Assembly (NCBI RefSeq): GCF_002744245.1
Contig: NZ_NKHG01000118.1
Location: 53,635-117,634 of the forward strand
DNA: 64,000 nucleotides
Direction: 5' to 3'
Source of the DNA: Bacillus pumilus
Lineage (GTDB): Bacteria > Bacillota > Bacilli > Bacillales > Bacillaceae
Both the position numbers and the translations under genes were made by a program. Every line of letters begins with the position of its first letter. Positions within the stretch are counted from its first letter, which is position 1. The notes beneath the pieces were generated by a model. That model had not been told where the DNA came from. It saw only the letters and a list, made by a program, of their open reading frames with translations, and made no database searches. This document shows, one piece after another, positions 45,443-56,335 of the stretch.

Positions 45443-45600
45443 GATGTCACCCACTTTCAACTTAACAAGTTTCTCATTCATTCATACTTTCTATTCTATC
45501 AAAAAAAGTCTGGAACGTTTGCTTTTTTTGTTTCTCCATTATAAATTCGTCGGTGAAAGTCGATTTTCGTACATGAATGAACGAATGGAAACACACAGGG

Positions 45601-45620
45601 AAGATATATTGATATATCTT
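45601..45620. repeat. 9-bp inverted repeat upstream of soj
   Basis: AAGATATAT and ATATATCTT flank a TG centre, about 160 bp before the soj start and just beyond the yycO-like terminator. An operator or structural element is possible; AT-rich palindromes also arise by chance. Confidence 0.4.
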
Positions 45621-45642
45621 TTAGGCGAAAATAACTTTGTAT

Positions 45643-45670
45643 AAAAAAACCTCACTTCAATGAAGTGAGG
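45643..45670 (-). terminator. Terminator after the YycO-like gene
   Basis: CCTCACTTC pairs with GAAGTGAGG around AAT and is followed by a T-run on the minus strand. Confidence 0.85.
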
Positions 45671-45680
45671 AGAAAACATA

Positions 45681-46514
45681 TTAAAAGTTTAAGCCACCAA
45701 TTTTACGACCTTCACTCACAATGACCTTAGGCGTCACTGTTTTATAGTTTCTCTTTTTTAAAAATCCATAAGGTGCCTTAATGGTAAATGTCGCATGTCC
45801 AACAGCGTCACCTGTTTTGGCATAGGCCTGCCATACAATCTTGGAACAATACGTCGGGTCCAACGATTGGATAGACATGGTGATCGAATATCGAGCCTTC
45901 GGATGGTCTTTCACGTAATCGCGCGCCCAATCCCCTGCTAGATCCGCCTTTTCCTGATGATTGATTCGAATAACCTTTGTATTGGCACTATAACGAAACC
46001 AGCTTTGAATGGAATCGATAATCGGGTGCTGTCTAAAACCAGGAATGGAGGCATAGTTTTTCTCGTTAATAACGATACCAGCATGACCAATTAAACCATT
46101 CAAGGCACCAGTGCTTGTCACCAGAATATCCCCTTTTTGAGGCATAATATCGGTACCAGGATACGGTTTTCCCAAAAGGCGCCGAACAGTATGCGGCTTT
46201 TCATCAGATACCATCTCATCCTGTTTGTTTTGTCGTAAACCATAGTTATTCAAATCATCATCAGCTGTGATTACGTCGATCGTATCATCCTGAGACTCAT
46301 GTTCTTGATTTAATTGTTGAACGGTCACATCTTTCGAAACGACGCCTTGTTTTTTAAGGGCGGTCAGTTCTTCCTTTGTAATCGTTTCTTCTCCGGCATG
46401 AACCTCTTGGCTCGGTGGCGTACTCACAGCAAATATGGTCGTTTCATTTGAAAAAAGAGAAAGAGAGAATAGCAAATAACAGATAATAGCAAAAACAGTC
46501 TTTCTCATATTCAT
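45681..46514 (-). CDS. YycO-like secreted papain-fold (YiiX/NlpC-P60-like) protein
   Basis: This 277-residue protein has a signal peptide (about residues 1-28). A charged region follows (about 40-105), then a permuted papain-like domain with GHAGIVINE (histidine) and PTYCSKIVWQAY (cysteine). It resembles YycO of B. subtilis. A hydrolase or amidase acting at the cell surface is the likely role; substrate unknown. It lies between soj and noc, where B. subtilis has yyaB. Confidence 0.7.
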   Translation of the reverse strand: MNMRKTVFAIICYLLFSLSLFSNETTIFAVSTPPSQEVHAGEETITKEELTALKKQGVVSKDVTVQQLNQEHESQDDTIDVITADDDLNNYGLRQNKQDEMVSDEKPHTVRRLLGKPYPGTDIMPQKGDILVTSTGALNGLIGHAGIVINEKNYASIPGFRQHPIIDSIQSWFRYSANTKVIRINHQEKADLAGDWARDYVKDHPKARYSITMSIQSLDPTYCSKIVWQAYAKTGDAVGHATFTIKAPYGFLKKRNYKTVTPKVIVSEGRKIGGLNF

Positions 46515-46609
46515 CGATTAAATGTCACCTCCTTTCTTCTATGAAAATCATATTTTACCAATTTATAAATGATAAGTAAATATTTTGTATTTAAATTGAA
46601 ACACATACA

Positions 46610-46644
46610 AAAAAAGCTGACGAGTGAATCTCATCAGCTTTTTT
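46610..46644. terminator. Terminator after noc
   Basis: AAAAAGCTGACGAG pairs with CTCATCAGCTTTTT (one mismatch). It directly follows the noc stop on the minus strand. Confidence 0.85.
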
Positions 46645-47520
46645 CTATTTAGGAATTCGAATCGTTAATTGGATGTACTCCTCAAATTCTTCTTCCTCGG
46701 TATTTATTTTAAGTCCGCTGTCTTCTACCATATGGAGAGACTGTCGAATGGTATTCATCGCAATTCTTGTATCTCGACTAAACGCCTTACGTTTTGGCTT
46801 TGGTTTGCGATCTGTTTTCTGTTCAAGCATCTTCACTACACGCTCTTCAGTTTGTTTCACATTCAGCTGTTTTTCGATAATTTCCTGCAATAGTGCGATT
46901 TGTAATTCTGGGAGCTTTAGGGGTACAAGCGATCGAGCATGCCTCTCAGAGATTTTTTTCTCCAAAATGGCCTGTTGTACCTCTTCAGGCAACTTTAAAA
47001 GTCTTAATTTGTTTGCAACAGTCGATTGTCCCTTGCCTAATCGCTGAGCAAGTGCCTCTTGCGTTAAGTCATGAAGCTCTAAAAGACGTGCATAAGCATG
47101 AGCCTCTTCTATAGCAGACAGCTCTTCTCTTTGCAAATTTTCAATCAATGCCACAGATGCCGTTTCCGTATCTGTAAAATCTTTTATAATAGCGGGGATC
47201 TTCTCCCATTGAAGAGTTTGTACCGCTCTCCAACGTCTTTCACCGGCGATCAGTTCATATTTTCCTTCTTCTTCTGTTGGTCTGACAACAATAGGTTGGA
47301 TAATGCCATGTGTATGAATCGTCGTGGCCAGCTCGTGTATCTTTTCTTCTGAAAAAATGGTGCGTGGCTGAAAACGGTTAGGCATAATTGTGTCGACCGG
47401 GAGCTCCTGTATCTCTTCCTTTAATGTATCATGCTCAGCAATCTCTGCCTCTATATCGGTTTCACGCTCAGGATGTTCTTTGTCACCAAGCCCGAAGAAG
47501 CGTGAGAGTGAATGCTTCAT
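46645..47520 (-). CDS. noc: Nucleoid-occlusion protein Noc
   Basis: This 291-residue ParB paralog starts [15 protein letters not shown], an amphipathic membrane-targeting helix typical of Noc. It has the CTPase motif [11 protein letters not shown] and helix-turn-helix [23 protein letters not shown]; the QSTVANK recognition helix differs from Spo0J. It prevents division over the nucleoid. Confidence 0.95.
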   Translation of the reverse strand: MKHSLSRFFGLGDKEHPERETDIEAEIAEHDTLKEEIQELPVDTIMPNRFQPRTIFSEEKIHELATTIHTHGIIQPIVVRPTEEEGKYELIAGERRWRAVQTLQWEKIPAIIKDFTDTETASVALIENLQREELSAIEEAHAYARLLELHDLTQEALAQRLGKGQSTVANKLRLLKLPEEVQQAILEKKISERHARSLVPLKLPELQIALLQEIIEKQLNVKQTEERVVKMLEQKTDRKPKPKRKAFSRDTRIAMNTIRQSLHMVEDSGLKINTEEEEFEEYIQLTIRIPK

Positions 47521-47625
47521 GAACCTACACCACCTTTAAAAACTACCTTTTTATAATTCTATTTTCTCATGTTTTTTCCTTCTGTAAAATCATAAATATT
47601 GAAGAAAAACCGACCTTTTACATGA

Positions 47626-48345
47626 TCAACCTTCTATTGGTGATTTATTAGGTGTTCCTGGTTTTCTAGGATATTTTTTTGGTGTTTGCTTTTTCTTTTC
47701 AATGACAATGATGTTCCGTTCGCTTTCTTCTAAAGGAAGAACAAAGGAATGCTTTTCAACAACCTCTCCTCCGAGGACAGTAACGGCTTTTTTCCCTGCT
47801 TGCATTTCTTCGTCAGCTGCAGATGCTTTTAACGCAACAAACCATCCTCCCTTTTTCACAAGAGGCAGGCATAGTTCGCTCAAGACCGATAAACGTGCAA
47901 CCGCTCTAGCAGTGACAAGGTCATAGCTTTCACGTTGATCCTTCCGTTGGCCAAAGGTCTCCGCACGATCATGATAAAAAGAAGTATCTTGTAAGTTTAA
48001 CCCTTTTGATAACTCATTTAGAAACGTAATTCGTTTCTGAAGAGAATCAACAATGGTCACATGTAGATGAGGGAAACAAATTTTAAGAGGAATGCTTGGA
48101 AAACCAGCACCAGCTCCAATATCACAAATGGTTGTCACATTGTGAAAATCAATAAAAAAGGCTGCTGATATCGAATCATAAAAATGCTTTAAATACACGT
48201 CTTCCTTTTCTGTAATGGATGTTAAATTCATCTTCTCGTTCCATTCTACAAGCATCCGGAAGTAAGTTTCAAATTGCTCAAGCTGCACCGGAGAAAGAGT
48301 GATCCCTTTCTCCTCTAGTGCTGCTGTAAATTGTTCAATGTTCAT
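47626..48345 (-). CDS. rsmG: 16S rRNA (guanine-527 N7) methyltransferase RsmG
   Basis: This 239-residue SAM-dependent methyltransferase has the motif [16 protein letters not shown] and a later [15 protein letters not shown]. It modifies G527 (E. coli numbering) of 16S rRNA; loss gives low-level streptomycin resistance. It follows mnmG by 13 bp in one operon. Confidence 0.96.
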   Translation of the reverse strand: MNIEQFTAALEEKGITLSPVQLEQFETYFRMLVEWNEKMNLTSITEKEDVYLKHFYDSISAAFFIDFHNVTTICDIGAGAGFPSIPLKICFPHLHVTIVDSLQKRITFLNELSKGLNLQDTSFYHDRAETFGQRKDQRESYDLVTARAVARLSVLSELCLPLVKKGGWFVALKASAADEEMQAGKKAVTVLGGEVVEKHSFVLPLEESERNIIVIEKKKQTPKKYPRKPGTPNKSPIEG

Positions 48346-48358
48346 GCCGACATCCTTT

Positions 48359-50245
48359 CTACTCTGCTATCTTCGCAATACGTCCCTGCTCCAAATACAC
48401 TAAAAGGATAGAAATATCAGCAGGGTTAACGCCAGAAATACGAGAAGCTTGTGCAACAGAAAGCGGTCGGACTTCTTTGAGCTTTTGTTTCGCTTCATTT
48501 GCAATTCCTTTAATGGCATCATAATCGATTCGATCCGGAATCTTTTTGTTCTCCATCTTTTTCAGCTTTTCAACTTGTTGGAGCGACTTTTCAATATAAC
48601 CTTCGTATTTAATTTGGATCTCTACCTGCTCACATACATCTGAAGGAAGCAGCGTTTCAGCAGGAGCTAATTTCACAACAGACTCATAGTTCATTTCTGG
48701 ACGCTTCATTAAATCACTTGCACGGATGCCGTCTTTCAGCTCACTTCCACCAAGTGAACGAATATAGTCCTGTGTTTCGGCTGTAGGTTTAATGATCACA
48801 GAGTATAAACGTTTTTTCTCTGCTTCAATGGCTTCTTTTTTCTGCTGGAATGCTTGGAATCTCTCTTCAGAGATTAATCCAATGTCGTATCCAAGCTCCG
48901 TTAATCTTAAATCAGCATTGTCATGCCGTAGAAGTAGACGGTACTCTGCGCGTGATGTCAGCAGACGGTAAGGTTCATTTGTTCCCTTTGTGACAAGGTC
49001 ATCGATCAGAACCCCGATATATGCATCAGATCGGCTTAAAATGACTTCTTCTTTCCCTAATGCTTTTCTTCCTGCATTAATACCTGCCATAATTCCTTGA
49101 CCGGCTGCTTCCTCGTAACCGGACGTTCCATTAATTTGACCGGCTGTATATAATCCGGAAATTTTCTTCGTCTCAAGTGTCGGCCAAAGCTGTGTAGGAA
49201 CAATGGCATCATACTCGATGGCATAGCCCGCTCGCATCATTTGTACATTTTCAAGTCCTGGGATGGTTGAAAGCATACGCTGTTGTACATCCTCTGGAAG
49301 ACTTGTAGACAAACCTTGAACATAAACTTCTTGCGTATTACGACCTTCTGGCTCTAAGAAAATTTGATGTCTCGGTTTATCATTAAAACGAACCACCTTA
49401 TCTTCAATGGAAGGACAGTATCTTGGACCAGTTCCTTTAATCATACCTGAATACATTGGAGAACGGTGAAGATTCTCATCAATTATTTGATGTGTCTCTA
49501 AACTCGTGTATGTTAACCAGCATGGCAATTGGTCTGTAATATATTCAACCGTTTCATAGGAAAACGCCCGTGGTACATCGTCACCTGGTTGAATTTCTGT
49601 CTTACTATAGTCAATCGAGTGGCTATTCACTCGAGGTGGTGTTCCTGTTTTAAAACGGACCAAATCAAATCCTAATTCTGCTAGATGATCCGATAATTTA
49701 ATTGAAGGCTGCTGGTTATTAGGACCGCTTGAATAAGAAAGATCCCCTAAAATAATGCGACCTTTTAAGAAAGTACCAGTCGTTAAGACAACAGATTTCG
49801 CACGATAATTCGCGCCTGTTTGTGTAACGACACCTTTACATTCATCATCTTCTACAATTAAATGATCCACCATACCTTGCAGCATTGTCAGGTTTGGTTC
49901 ATTTTCCATTGTTTTTTTCATTTCGTGCTGATATTGAAACTTATCTGCTTGCGCTCTTAACGCACGGACAGCAGGTCCTTTCCCAGTATTCAGCATGCGC
50001 ATTTGAATATGCGTCTTATCTATATTTCGCGCCATTTCTCCGCCTAGTGCATCAATTTCTCTGACGACAATCCCTTTTGCGGGACCACCTACGGACGGAT
50101 TACATGGCATAAAAGCAACCATATCGAGGTTGATGGTCAATACAAGTGTTTTGGCGCCTTGTCTTGCAGAAGCAAGAGCAGCCTCAACACCAGCATGACC
50201 AGCACCTACGACGATTACATCATATTTGCCAGCTTCATAACCCAT
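48359..50245 (-). CDS. mnmG: tRNA uridine 5-carboxymethylaminomethyl modification enzyme MnmG
   Basis: This 628-residue FAD enzyme has the dinucleotide motif [33 protein letters not shown] and [17 protein letters not shown]. Together with MnmE it modifies the wobble uridine of some tRNAs. ATG 50245 is just downstream of the mnmE stop. Confidence 0.97.
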   Translation of the reverse strand: MGYEAGKYDVIVVGAGHAGVEAALASARQGAKTLVLTINLDMVAFMPCNPSVGGPAKGIVVREIDALGGEMARNIDKTHIQMRMLNTGKGPAVRALRAQADKFQYQHEMKKTMENEPNLTMLQGMVDHLIVEDDECKGVVTQTGANYRAKSVVLTTGTFLKGRIILGDLSYSSGPNNQQPSIKLSDHLAELGFDLVRFKTGTPPRVNSHSIDYSKTEIQPGDDVPRAFSYETVEYITDQLPCWLTYTSLETHQIIDENLHRSPMYSGMIKGTGPRYCPSIEDKVVRFNDKPRHQIFLEPEGRNTQEVYVQGLSTSLPEDVQQRMLSTIPGLENVQMMRAGYAIEYDAIVPTQLWPTLETKKISGLYTAGQINGTSGYEEAAGQGIMAGINAGRKALGKEEVILSRSDAYIGVLIDDLVTKGTNEPYRLLTSRAEYRLLLRHDNADLRLTELGYDIGLISEERFQAFQQKKEAIEAEKKRLYSVIIKPTAETQDYIRSLGGSELKDGIRASDLMKRPEMNYESVVKLAPAETLLPSDVCEQVEIQIKYEGYIEKSLQQVEKLKKMENKKIPDRIDYDAIKGIANEAKQKLKEVRPLSVAQASRISGVNPADISILLVYLEQGRIAKIAE

Positions 50246-50262
50246 TTCTTATGTTCCTCCCT

Positions 50263-51642
50263 TTACTTTCCTAAACAGAATTGAGAGAATAACTGATCAA
50301 TCAAGCTTTCATGAACAGCATCCCCAATAATTTCACCTAGCTGCTCCCAGCAGCGTGTTAAATCTATTTGAACAATGTCGATCGGTACGTCCATTTCAAT
50401 TCCTTCAAGAGCATCTTCGATTGATTGTTTTGCTCCCTGAAGAAGTGCAATATGCCTTGTATTACTTACATACGTTAAATCTCCACTTTCAATTGAACCT
50501 GTAAAGAATAGTGATTGAATGGCCATTTCAAGCTCATCAATCCCTTTTTCTTGTAACAATGATGTTGTGACCACCGGACGATCTTTCGCTAGCTGCTTAA
50601 CCTTTTCTACATCAAGCTTAGGCTCAAGATCTGTCTTATTTACAATCACAATGATATCCATACCTGAGACAGCTTCAAAAAGCTTGATATCTTCCTCTGA
50701 TAATTCCTCACTATAATTGAGCACAAGTAAAATCAGGTCGGCTTCTTTTAAGACCTGTCTTGAACGTTCAACTCCTATACGCTCAACAATGTCCTCAGTC
50801 TCACGTATCCCCGCAGTATCTACTAGACGAAGAGGTACGCCTCTTACATTCACATACTCCTCAATGACATCTCTCGTTGTTCCAGGAATGTCCGTCACAA
50901 TCGCCTTCGTTTCCTGTACAAGACTATTCAGTAAGGAAGACTTCCCAACATTTGGCCTTCCGATAATAACAGTTGATAAGCCCTCACGAAGAATTTTCCC
51001 CTGCTGTGAAGTCGTGAGCAGCGATTCAATTTCCTTTTTCACAGATGTCGCTTTTTCAACTAGAACTCGATGTGTCATTTCTTCAACATCGTCATACTCT
51101 GGATAGTCAATGTTCACTTCAACATGTGCCAATGTTTCCAATATCTCGCCGCGAAGTCGTTTAATCAAACCGGAGAGACGCCCCTCCATTTGAGTAATCG
51201 CTACATTCATCGCACGGTCTGTCTTTGCACGAATCAAGTCCATTACGGCTTCTGCTTGTGAAAGATCAATTCGTCCATTTAAGAAAGCACGCTTTGTAAA
51301 CTCACCTGGCTCTGCTAATCTTGCTCCTTCTCTTAAAGCAAGCTGCAATACTTTATTTACCGTCACAATTCCGCCATGGCAGTTGATCTCAATAACGTCT
51401 TCTCTCGTAAATGTTTTTGGCGCCCTTAATACCGACACCATGACCTCTTCTATCACTTGATCTGTGCTAGAATCCACAATATGACCATAATGAATGGTAT
51501 GGGAATCCACTGAAACGAGTTTTTTCTCCTTCGGACCCTTATACATCCGATCAGCGATTTGAACCGCATCAGGCCCACTTAAACGAATAATTGCAATTGC
51601 CCCTTCACCCATTGGTGTAGAAATTGCTGCAATTGTATCCAC
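50263..51642 (-). CDS. mnmE: tRNA modification GTPase MnmE
   Basis: This 459-residue protein has an N-terminal tetrahydrofolate-binding domain, a helical domain and an embedded GTPase ([27 protein letters not shown]). It ends in the CxGK motif FCLGK. It pairs with MnmG. Two consensus DnaA boxes lie in the upstream region. Confidence 0.97.
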   Translation of the reverse strand: MDTIAAISTPMGEGAIAIIRLSGPDAVQIADRMYKGPKEKKLVSVDSHTIHYGHIVDSSTDQVIEEVMVSVLRAPKTFTREDVIEINCHGGIVTVNKVLQLALREGARLAEPGEFTKRAFLNGRIDLSQAEAVMDLIRAKTDRAMNVAITQMEGRLSGLIKRLRGEILETLAHVEVNIDYPEYDDVEEMTHRVLVEKATSVKKEIESLLTTSQQGKILREGLSTVIIGRPNVGKSSLLNSLVQETKAIVTDIPGTTRDVIEEYVNVRGVPLRLVDTAGIRETEDIVERIGVERSRQVLKEADLILLVLNYSEELSEEDIKLFEAVSGMDIIVIVNKTDLEPKLDVEKVKQLAKDRPVVTTSLLQEKGIDELEMAIQSLFFTGSIESGDLTYVSNTRHIALLQGAKQSIEDALEGIEMDVPIDIVQIDLTRCWEQLGEIIGDAVHESLIDQLFSQFCLGK

Positions 51643-52005
51643 CGCTCATTCACCTCTTTCTCTACTTAATAGTCAGTCTTTTATCTATTAAATGGACAAT
51701 GTCCATTTCTATATCAAAAACGCTTAATCCAAAATTTAAAGATACCACAAATGAAAGCGAAGTGAAAGTGTTCCACATCTAATTATCCACAGCTTTACAC
51801 CCTATCTATTTTAACACTTAACTTATCCACATGTGAATATCGGCGTTCTCAACTTATCTTCACATCTTACACCTAAATTCAAGAAATTAAAACGCCCTGA
51901 TACCTGTACTACATACTAAAAATGACATTTTCTATACAAAAAGCATGTTAACTTTTTAGAAATAAAGGATAAAACTTCTATAGAAAGAGAATTTTTCAAT
52001 AAAAA
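51643..52005. other. mnmE upstream region with two DnaA boxes
   Basis: Two TTATCCACA boxes occur at 51783-51791 and 51823-51831, 40 bp apart and in the same orientation. No gene is present. I recall the trmE (mnmE) region being listed among DnaA-bound sites in B. subtilis, but cannot verify this here. The AT-rich DNA next to mnmE would carry its promoter. Confidence 0.6.
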
Positions 52006-52042
52006 AAGGCTAAAATCCAGTTTTGCTGAATCTTAGCCTTTC
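52006..52042 (-). terminator. Terminator after jag
   Basis: AAAGGCTAAAATCCAG pairs with CTGAATCTTAGCCTTT (two mismatches), followed by a T-run on the minus strand. Confidence 0.8.
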
Positions 52043-52044
52043 TG

Positions 52045-52668
52045 CTATTTTTTATACAGCACCACAACATGACGTTTGCTGCCTGTATCTTCTGATGCCG
52101 TATCCAGTTTTTTAGAAAATGCGGCGATCGTATCATGAACGACTTTTCGTTCATTAGAAGGCATAGGTTCTAAATGAACCTTTCTCTTCGTTTTTAAAAC
52201 ACGGTTTGCCGTCTTGATGGCATATTGTTCAAGTGCTTCTTGACGTTTCTTCCTATAATCTCCAATATCAATCGTAATATGATGATACTGATCGGAATAC
52301 CGGTTAAACACTAACTGCACCAATGTTTCTAAAGAGTACAAAGTTTGTCCTCTTTTTCCAATCATTAACGATGTTTTATCTCCATCAATGTGGAAGGATA
52401 TCTTTTTCGGTTCCTTTTTGGAAACAATTTTTGCTTTTGGATCAATCGATTTTACAATTTTATCTAAATACTGCATAGCTAATTTAAGAGCATCTCTCTT
52501 TTCTACTAACTTGACAACAGCTTGTCTTTTACCGAATAATCCCAAAAACCCTTTATTTCCTTCATCTACTATTGTGATATCTACATCTTCTTGTAGTAGC
52601 TGAATTTGTTTAAGTCCGGAATCTACTGCTTCTTCGATTGTGCGACCGACAGCAGTTATTTCCTTCAT
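52045..52668 (-). CDS. jag: Jag / KhpB RNA-binding protein (SpoIIIJ-associated)
   Basis: This 207-residue protein has an N-terminal Jag domain ([18 protein letters not shown]), a KH-like domain with [17 protein letters not shown] and an R3H domain near the end. It binds RNA and is linked to cell shape and sporulation. It overlaps spoIIIJ by 4 bp. Confidence 0.94.
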   Translation of the reverse strand: MKEITAVGRTIEEAVDSGLKQIQLLQEDVDITIVDEGNKGFLGLFGKRQAVVKLVEKRDALKLAMQYLDKIVKSIDPKAKIVSKKEPKKISFHIDGDKTSLMIGKRGQTLYSLETLVQLVFNRYSDQYHHITIDIGDYRKKRQEALEQYAIKTANRVLKTKRKVHLEPMPSNERKVVHDTIAAFSKKLDTASEDTGSKRHVVVLYKK

Positions 52669-53444
52669 TTTTTATTCCCGCCTGCTTTTTCTTTTGTATC
52701 AACTTGTACTTGAGGTGTTCTAATCACCAATGTTTGAATGATCATGAAAATGTTACCTACCACCCAGTACAATGAAAGTGCCGCTGGGAAACTAATTGCA
52801 AATACAACAATCATAATCGGCATAACCCAAAGCATGATCGCCATTTGTGGGTTGTCCGAAGGATTTCCTGCCATCATTAGCTTCTGCTGAATAAAAGTAG
52901 CTACACCCGCAATAATCGGTAATAGAAATAATGGATCTGGACTACCTAAGTCAAACCATAGGAATGTATGCTTTTTGATTTCAGCTGTTCTCATAATCGC
53001 ATGATAAAAACCAATTAAGATTGGCATTTGAATAAGAATCGGGAAGCATCCTGCCAATGGATTTACACCATTCTTTTGGAAAAGAGCCATTGTTTCCTGT
53101 TGAAGCTGCTGCTGCGTTTTTTGATCTTTTGAGCTATATTTTTCACGAAGTTTTTTCAATTCTGGCTGCAGCGCTTGCATTGCTTTTGTACTTCTTAACT
53201 GTTTAATCATTAATGGTAAAATGAGCAAACGGATCAACAATGTGACGATAATAATCGCAACTCCATAGTTTTCTCCAGTCAAATTCGCCATGTACGTGAT
53301 TAATTGAGATAGCGGGTAAACAATATAAGAATTCCAGAATCCCTTACTATCTGATGTAATTGGTTCATTGATCTGTGTACATCCTGCCAATAGAACCAAT
53401 ACGCCAATCAAGCTAAATATTAGTAATAATCGCCTTTTCAACAA
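52665..53444 (-). CDS. spoIIIJ: YidC/Oxa1-type membrane insertase SpoIIIJ
   Basis: This 259-residue lipoprotein has the lipobox LAGC (Cys22) and five membrane segments of the YidC family, with [17 protein letters not shown]. It inserts membrane proteins and is needed for sporulation stage III. The start is TTG 53444 with AGGAGG upstream. Confidence 0.95.
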   Translation of the reverse strand: MLKRRLLLIFSLIGVLVLLAGCTQINEPITSDSKGFWNSYIVYPLSQLITYMANLTGENYGVAIIIVTLLIRLLILPLMIKQLRSTKAMQALQPELKKLREKYSSKDQKTQQQLQQETMALFQKNGVNPLAGCFPILIQMPILIGFYHAIMRTAEIKKHTFLWFDLGSPDPLFLLPIIAGVATFIQQKLMMAGNPSDNPQMAIMLWVMPIMIVVFAISFPAALSLYWVVGNIFMIIQTLVIRTPQVQVDTKEKAGGNKK

Positions 53445-53605
53445 GATTCCTCCTATTACTTCAAACTTTATTTAAGTTGGAATTGATTACGAAAGTAACT
53501 CACCTAATCAGTATGGTAACATTTTTTCGTTACAAAGTGGTGGTTTCATTTTAATTCACTAGATGAAGGAAGCGCTTTTAAAAATTGTTTCAACGAAAGT
53601 TTCTA

Positions 53606-53965
53606 TTACGAAGACTTTTTCGGTTGTTGTTGATAAACAGCGGATTTTCTAAATAAATGTTGGAGAGACTTCTTTGTTTCCTCAAAGGTCAATTCACTCG
53701 CTGGTTTTCGTGCAATGACAATATAATCTTTTTCTTGCTTTAACTTATGACCTTCTTCTAAAAATACCTGACGGATCAGTCGTTTAATTCGATTTCTTAT
53801 CACCGCATTACCAATCTTCTTACTGACAGACAATCCTAAACGCAGTTCACCTTGATTTGGTTGATCCAGCTGGTAAATAACGAATTGGCGATTAGCCATT
53901 GATTGACCTTTTTTGAACACTTTTTGAAACTCTTCATTTTTTTTTAGCCTGTTTCGCTTCTTCAT
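53606..53965 (-). CDS. rnpA: Ribonuclease P protein component
   Basis: This 119-residue basic protein has the RNase P signature [15 protein letters not shown] and begins [13 protein letters not shown]. It supports the RNA subunit in tRNA 5' maturation. ATG 53965 is preferred over GTG 53977 on length and spacing to GGAG. Confidence 0.95.
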   Translation of the reverse strand: MKKRNRLKKNEEFQKVFKKGQSMANRQFVIYQLDQPNQGELRLGLSVSKKIGNAVIRNRIKRLIRQVFLEEGHKLKQEKDYIVIARKPASELTFEETKKSLQHLFRKSAVYQQQPKKSS

Positions 53966-54020
53966 GTTTTCTTCCACTCCGATAAAAACTGACAGTTCAT
54001 TTACGATTTTATGTAAAAAA

Positions 54021-54043
54021 GACCACTGACATTATTCAGTGGC

Positions 54044-54044
<1 letters not shown>
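54021..54044 (-). terminator. Hairpin between rpmH and rnpA
   Basis: CCACTGA pairs with TCAGTGG and is followed by TTTTTT on the minus strand. It would reduce read-through from the abundant rpmH message into rnpA. Confidence 0.65.
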
Positions 54045-54178
<134 letters not shown>

Positions 54179-54223
54179 TTATGACACCTCCCTGAGGAAT
54201 AGCTGTTTAAGACAGTCTAACTC

Positions 54224-54253
54224 ATTATATTTGTGTAACCCATCGATTGTCAA
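54224..54253 (-). promoter_or_regulatory. Sigma-A promoter of rpmH
   Basis: On the minus strand TTGACA and TATAAT are separated by 18 bp, about 45 bp before the rpmH start. Confidence 0.85.
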
Positions 54254-54380
54254 TATCAATGATAAAACTCTTATTATCAACCTTATAAGCATAACACAAG
54301 TTATCAAGTGAAGAAACCTTCTTTTTTAGTTTCCAGCATTTTATTCTTTTTTCCCTCCTAAAAGACCTTCAAAACAAGGA

Positions 54381-54644
54381 TGTGGATATTTTTCCAGCAT
54401 ATTTAGACTATCCACACCCATTATCGACATCTTTTTCACACAAATAACCCATGTGGATAATTATTTTTCAACAGGATGTAAAGTGTGTGGATAAGTTTCT
54501 AACACCCATTGCACCATCTTGTTTATTTTGATATTATATTTGTGTTTTAACTCTTAATTACTGATACGACCTATTTATATTATCCACAGTTTGTGGATAA
54601 CCTGTGGAAAGTTATTACACAAGTTGTTGAATTGTTTATCCACA
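54381..54644. other. oriC: oriC upstream DnaA-box cluster (incA/incB region)
   Basis: Several DnaA boxes lie between rpmH and dnaA. Consensus boxes are at 54452-54460, 54486-54494, 54580-54588, 54592-54600 and 54636-54644; boxes with one mismatch are at 54381-54389, 54408-54416 and 54421-54429. Two of them (54580 and 54592) face each other across three bases. This is the upstream half of the two-part Bacillus oriC and also the dnaA control region. Confidence 0.92.
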
Positions 54645-54655
54645 GCTTGTGTAAT

Positions 54656-54684
54656 TTGTCGAAAAGACGTTTTTCTACTATATT
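54656..54684 (+). promoter_or_regulatory. dnaA promoter
   Basis: TTGTCG and TATATT are separated by 17 bp. DnaA boxes directly upstream fit autoregulation. Confidence 0.7.
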
Positions 54685-54798
54685 AATTGTTTTCAACAAA
54701 GTATGTGCACGAATGGTGATGACCATTTGCTCTTTTTCGTGTTCTATAACAGTTTGATACTGGTCATTTTAAAAAGAAAAGGAGGGGGGAAAAGCCTT

Positions 54799-56139
54799 AT
54801 GGAAAATATTTTGGACCTGTGGAATAAAGCACTTCAAAAAATAGAGACAAAATTGAGCAAACCCAGTTTTGAAACATGGATGAAATCGACAAAAGCCCAT
54901 TCTCTTAGTGGTGATACACTCACCATCACTGCACCCAATGAATTTGCGAGAGACTGGCTTGAGTCAAGATATCTTCACTTAATAGCAGATACCATATATG
55001 AACTGACAGGTGAAGAGCTCAGCATCAAGTTCATTATTCCTCAAAATCAGGACGAAGAGGAAGCCATGCCAAAGTCTCCAATTAAAAAAATATCGAAAGA
55101 AGAACCCGTTGAAATTCCACAAAATATGCTGAATCCAAAATATACATTTGATACTTTTGTTATTGGGTCAGGTAACCGTTTTGCTCATGCCGCTTCACTT
55201 GCCGTGGCGGAAGCACCAGCAAAAGCATATAATCCGCTCTTTATTTATGGGGGCGTTGGTTTAGGAAAAACTCACTTGATGCATGCGATTGGCCATTACG
55301 TCATCGACCATAATCCATCAGCCAAAGTGGTCTATCTATCCTCTGAAAAATTTACAAATGAATTTATCAACTCGATCCGAGACAACAAAGCTGTCGACTT
55401 CCGTAATCGCTATCGGAATGTAGATGTGCTTTTGATAGATGATATTCAATTTTTAGCAGGAAAAGAACAAACGCAAGAAGAATTTTTCCATACATTCAAC
55501 ACACTTCACGAAGAAAGTAAGCAAATCGTCATTTCTAGTGATCGACCACCGAAGGAAATTCCGACACTTGAAGACAGATTACGCTCCCGATTTGAATGGG
55601 GGTTAATCACAGACATTACCCCGCCAGATCTAGAAACGCGTATTGCGATCTTACGCAAAAAGGCAAAAGCAGAAGGCTTAGACATACCAAATGAGGTCAT
55701 GCTGTATATTGCCAATCAAATCGACAGCAACATTCGAGAGTTGGAGGGTGCTTTAATTCGTGTCGTTGCATACTCTTCTTTAATTAACAAAGACATCAAT
55801 GCTGATTTAGCAGCTGAAGCCCTAAAGGACATTATTCCTTCATCTAAACCAAGGGTTATTACGATTAAAGATATTCAAAGAATTGTAGGGCAGCAATTTA
55901 ATATTCGATTAGAGGATTTCAAAGCGAAGAAACGGACGAAATCAGTAGCTTATCCAAGACAAATTGCCATGTACCTCTCTAGGGAAATGACTGATTCCTC
56001 TCTACCTAAAATCGGAGAGGAATTTGGCGGACGTGACCATACGACTGTCATTCACGCTCATGAAAAAATTTCGAAATTAATCGTTGAAGATGAACAGCTT
56101 CAGCAGCACGTCAAAGAGATCAAAGAACAATTAAAATAA
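54799..56139 (+). CDS. dnaA: Chromosomal replication initiator DnaA
   Basis: This 446-residue protein has domain I ([12 protein letters not shown]), a short linker (about 80-110), the AAA+ domain with Walker [11 protein letters not shown] and Walker B LLIDDIQF, and the DNA-binding domain IV ending with the signature [14 protein letters not shown] 54799 follows GGAGGGGGG and gives the same length as B. subtilis DnaA; 54703 is a longer unsupported start. Confidence 0.98.
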   Translation: MENILDLWNKALQKIETKLSKPSFETWMKSTKAHSLSGDTLTITAPNEFARDWLESRYLHLIADTIYELTGEELSIKFIIPQNQDEEEAMPKSPIKKISKEEPVEIPQNMLNPKYTFDTFVIGSGNRFAHAASLAVAEAPAKAYNPLFIYGGVGLGKTHLMHAIGHYVIDHNPSAKVVYLSSEKFTNEFINSIRDNKAVDFRNRYRNVDVLLIDDIQFLAGKEQTQEEFFHTFNTLHEESKQIVISSDRPPKEIPTLEDRLRSRFEWGLITDITPPDLETRIAILRKKAKAEGLDIPNEVMLYIANQIDSNIRELEGALIRVVAYSSLINKDINADLAAEALKDIIPSSKPRVITIKDIQRIVGQQFNIRLEDFKAKKRTKSVAYPRQIAMYLSREMTDSSLPKIGEEFGGRDHTTVIHAHEKISKLIVEDEQLQQHVKEIKEQLK

Positions 56140-56198
56140 GCAAGCTGATATTGTTAGTACGGGAAAATGTGAATAACTTCAGCATGGTCATACACAGT

Positions 56199-56310
56199 CT
56201 GTCCACATGTGGATAGGCTGTCTTTCCTTTCTTTTTACTGACTTATCCACATATTCACAAGCCCTACTATTACTTCTACGATTATTTATTAAATAAATAT
56301 ATATACATGT
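56199..56310. other. oriC: oriC downstream region (incC) with DnaA boxes, DnaA-trios and AT-rich unwinding site
   Basis: Boxes TGTGGATAG (56208-56216) and TTATCCACA (56243-56251) are followed by GCCC and the trinucleotide run TAC-TAT-TAC-TTC-TAC (56265-56279). Then comes the AT-rich ATTATTTATTAAATAAATAT. This order (box, GC-rich spacer, DnaA-trios, AT-rich DNA) is the basal unwinding system described in Bacillus. Confidence 0.9.
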
Positions 56311-56335
56311 CATTAAAAAATTTAGGAGGACCACT

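Noticed and set aside
46669..47114. Forward frames opposite noc
   Set aside because: Shadows of a well-identified gene; low-complexity composition and no ribosome site.
50519..51106. Forward frames opposite mnmE
   Set aside because: Serine-rich shadow frames of the mnmE coding strand.
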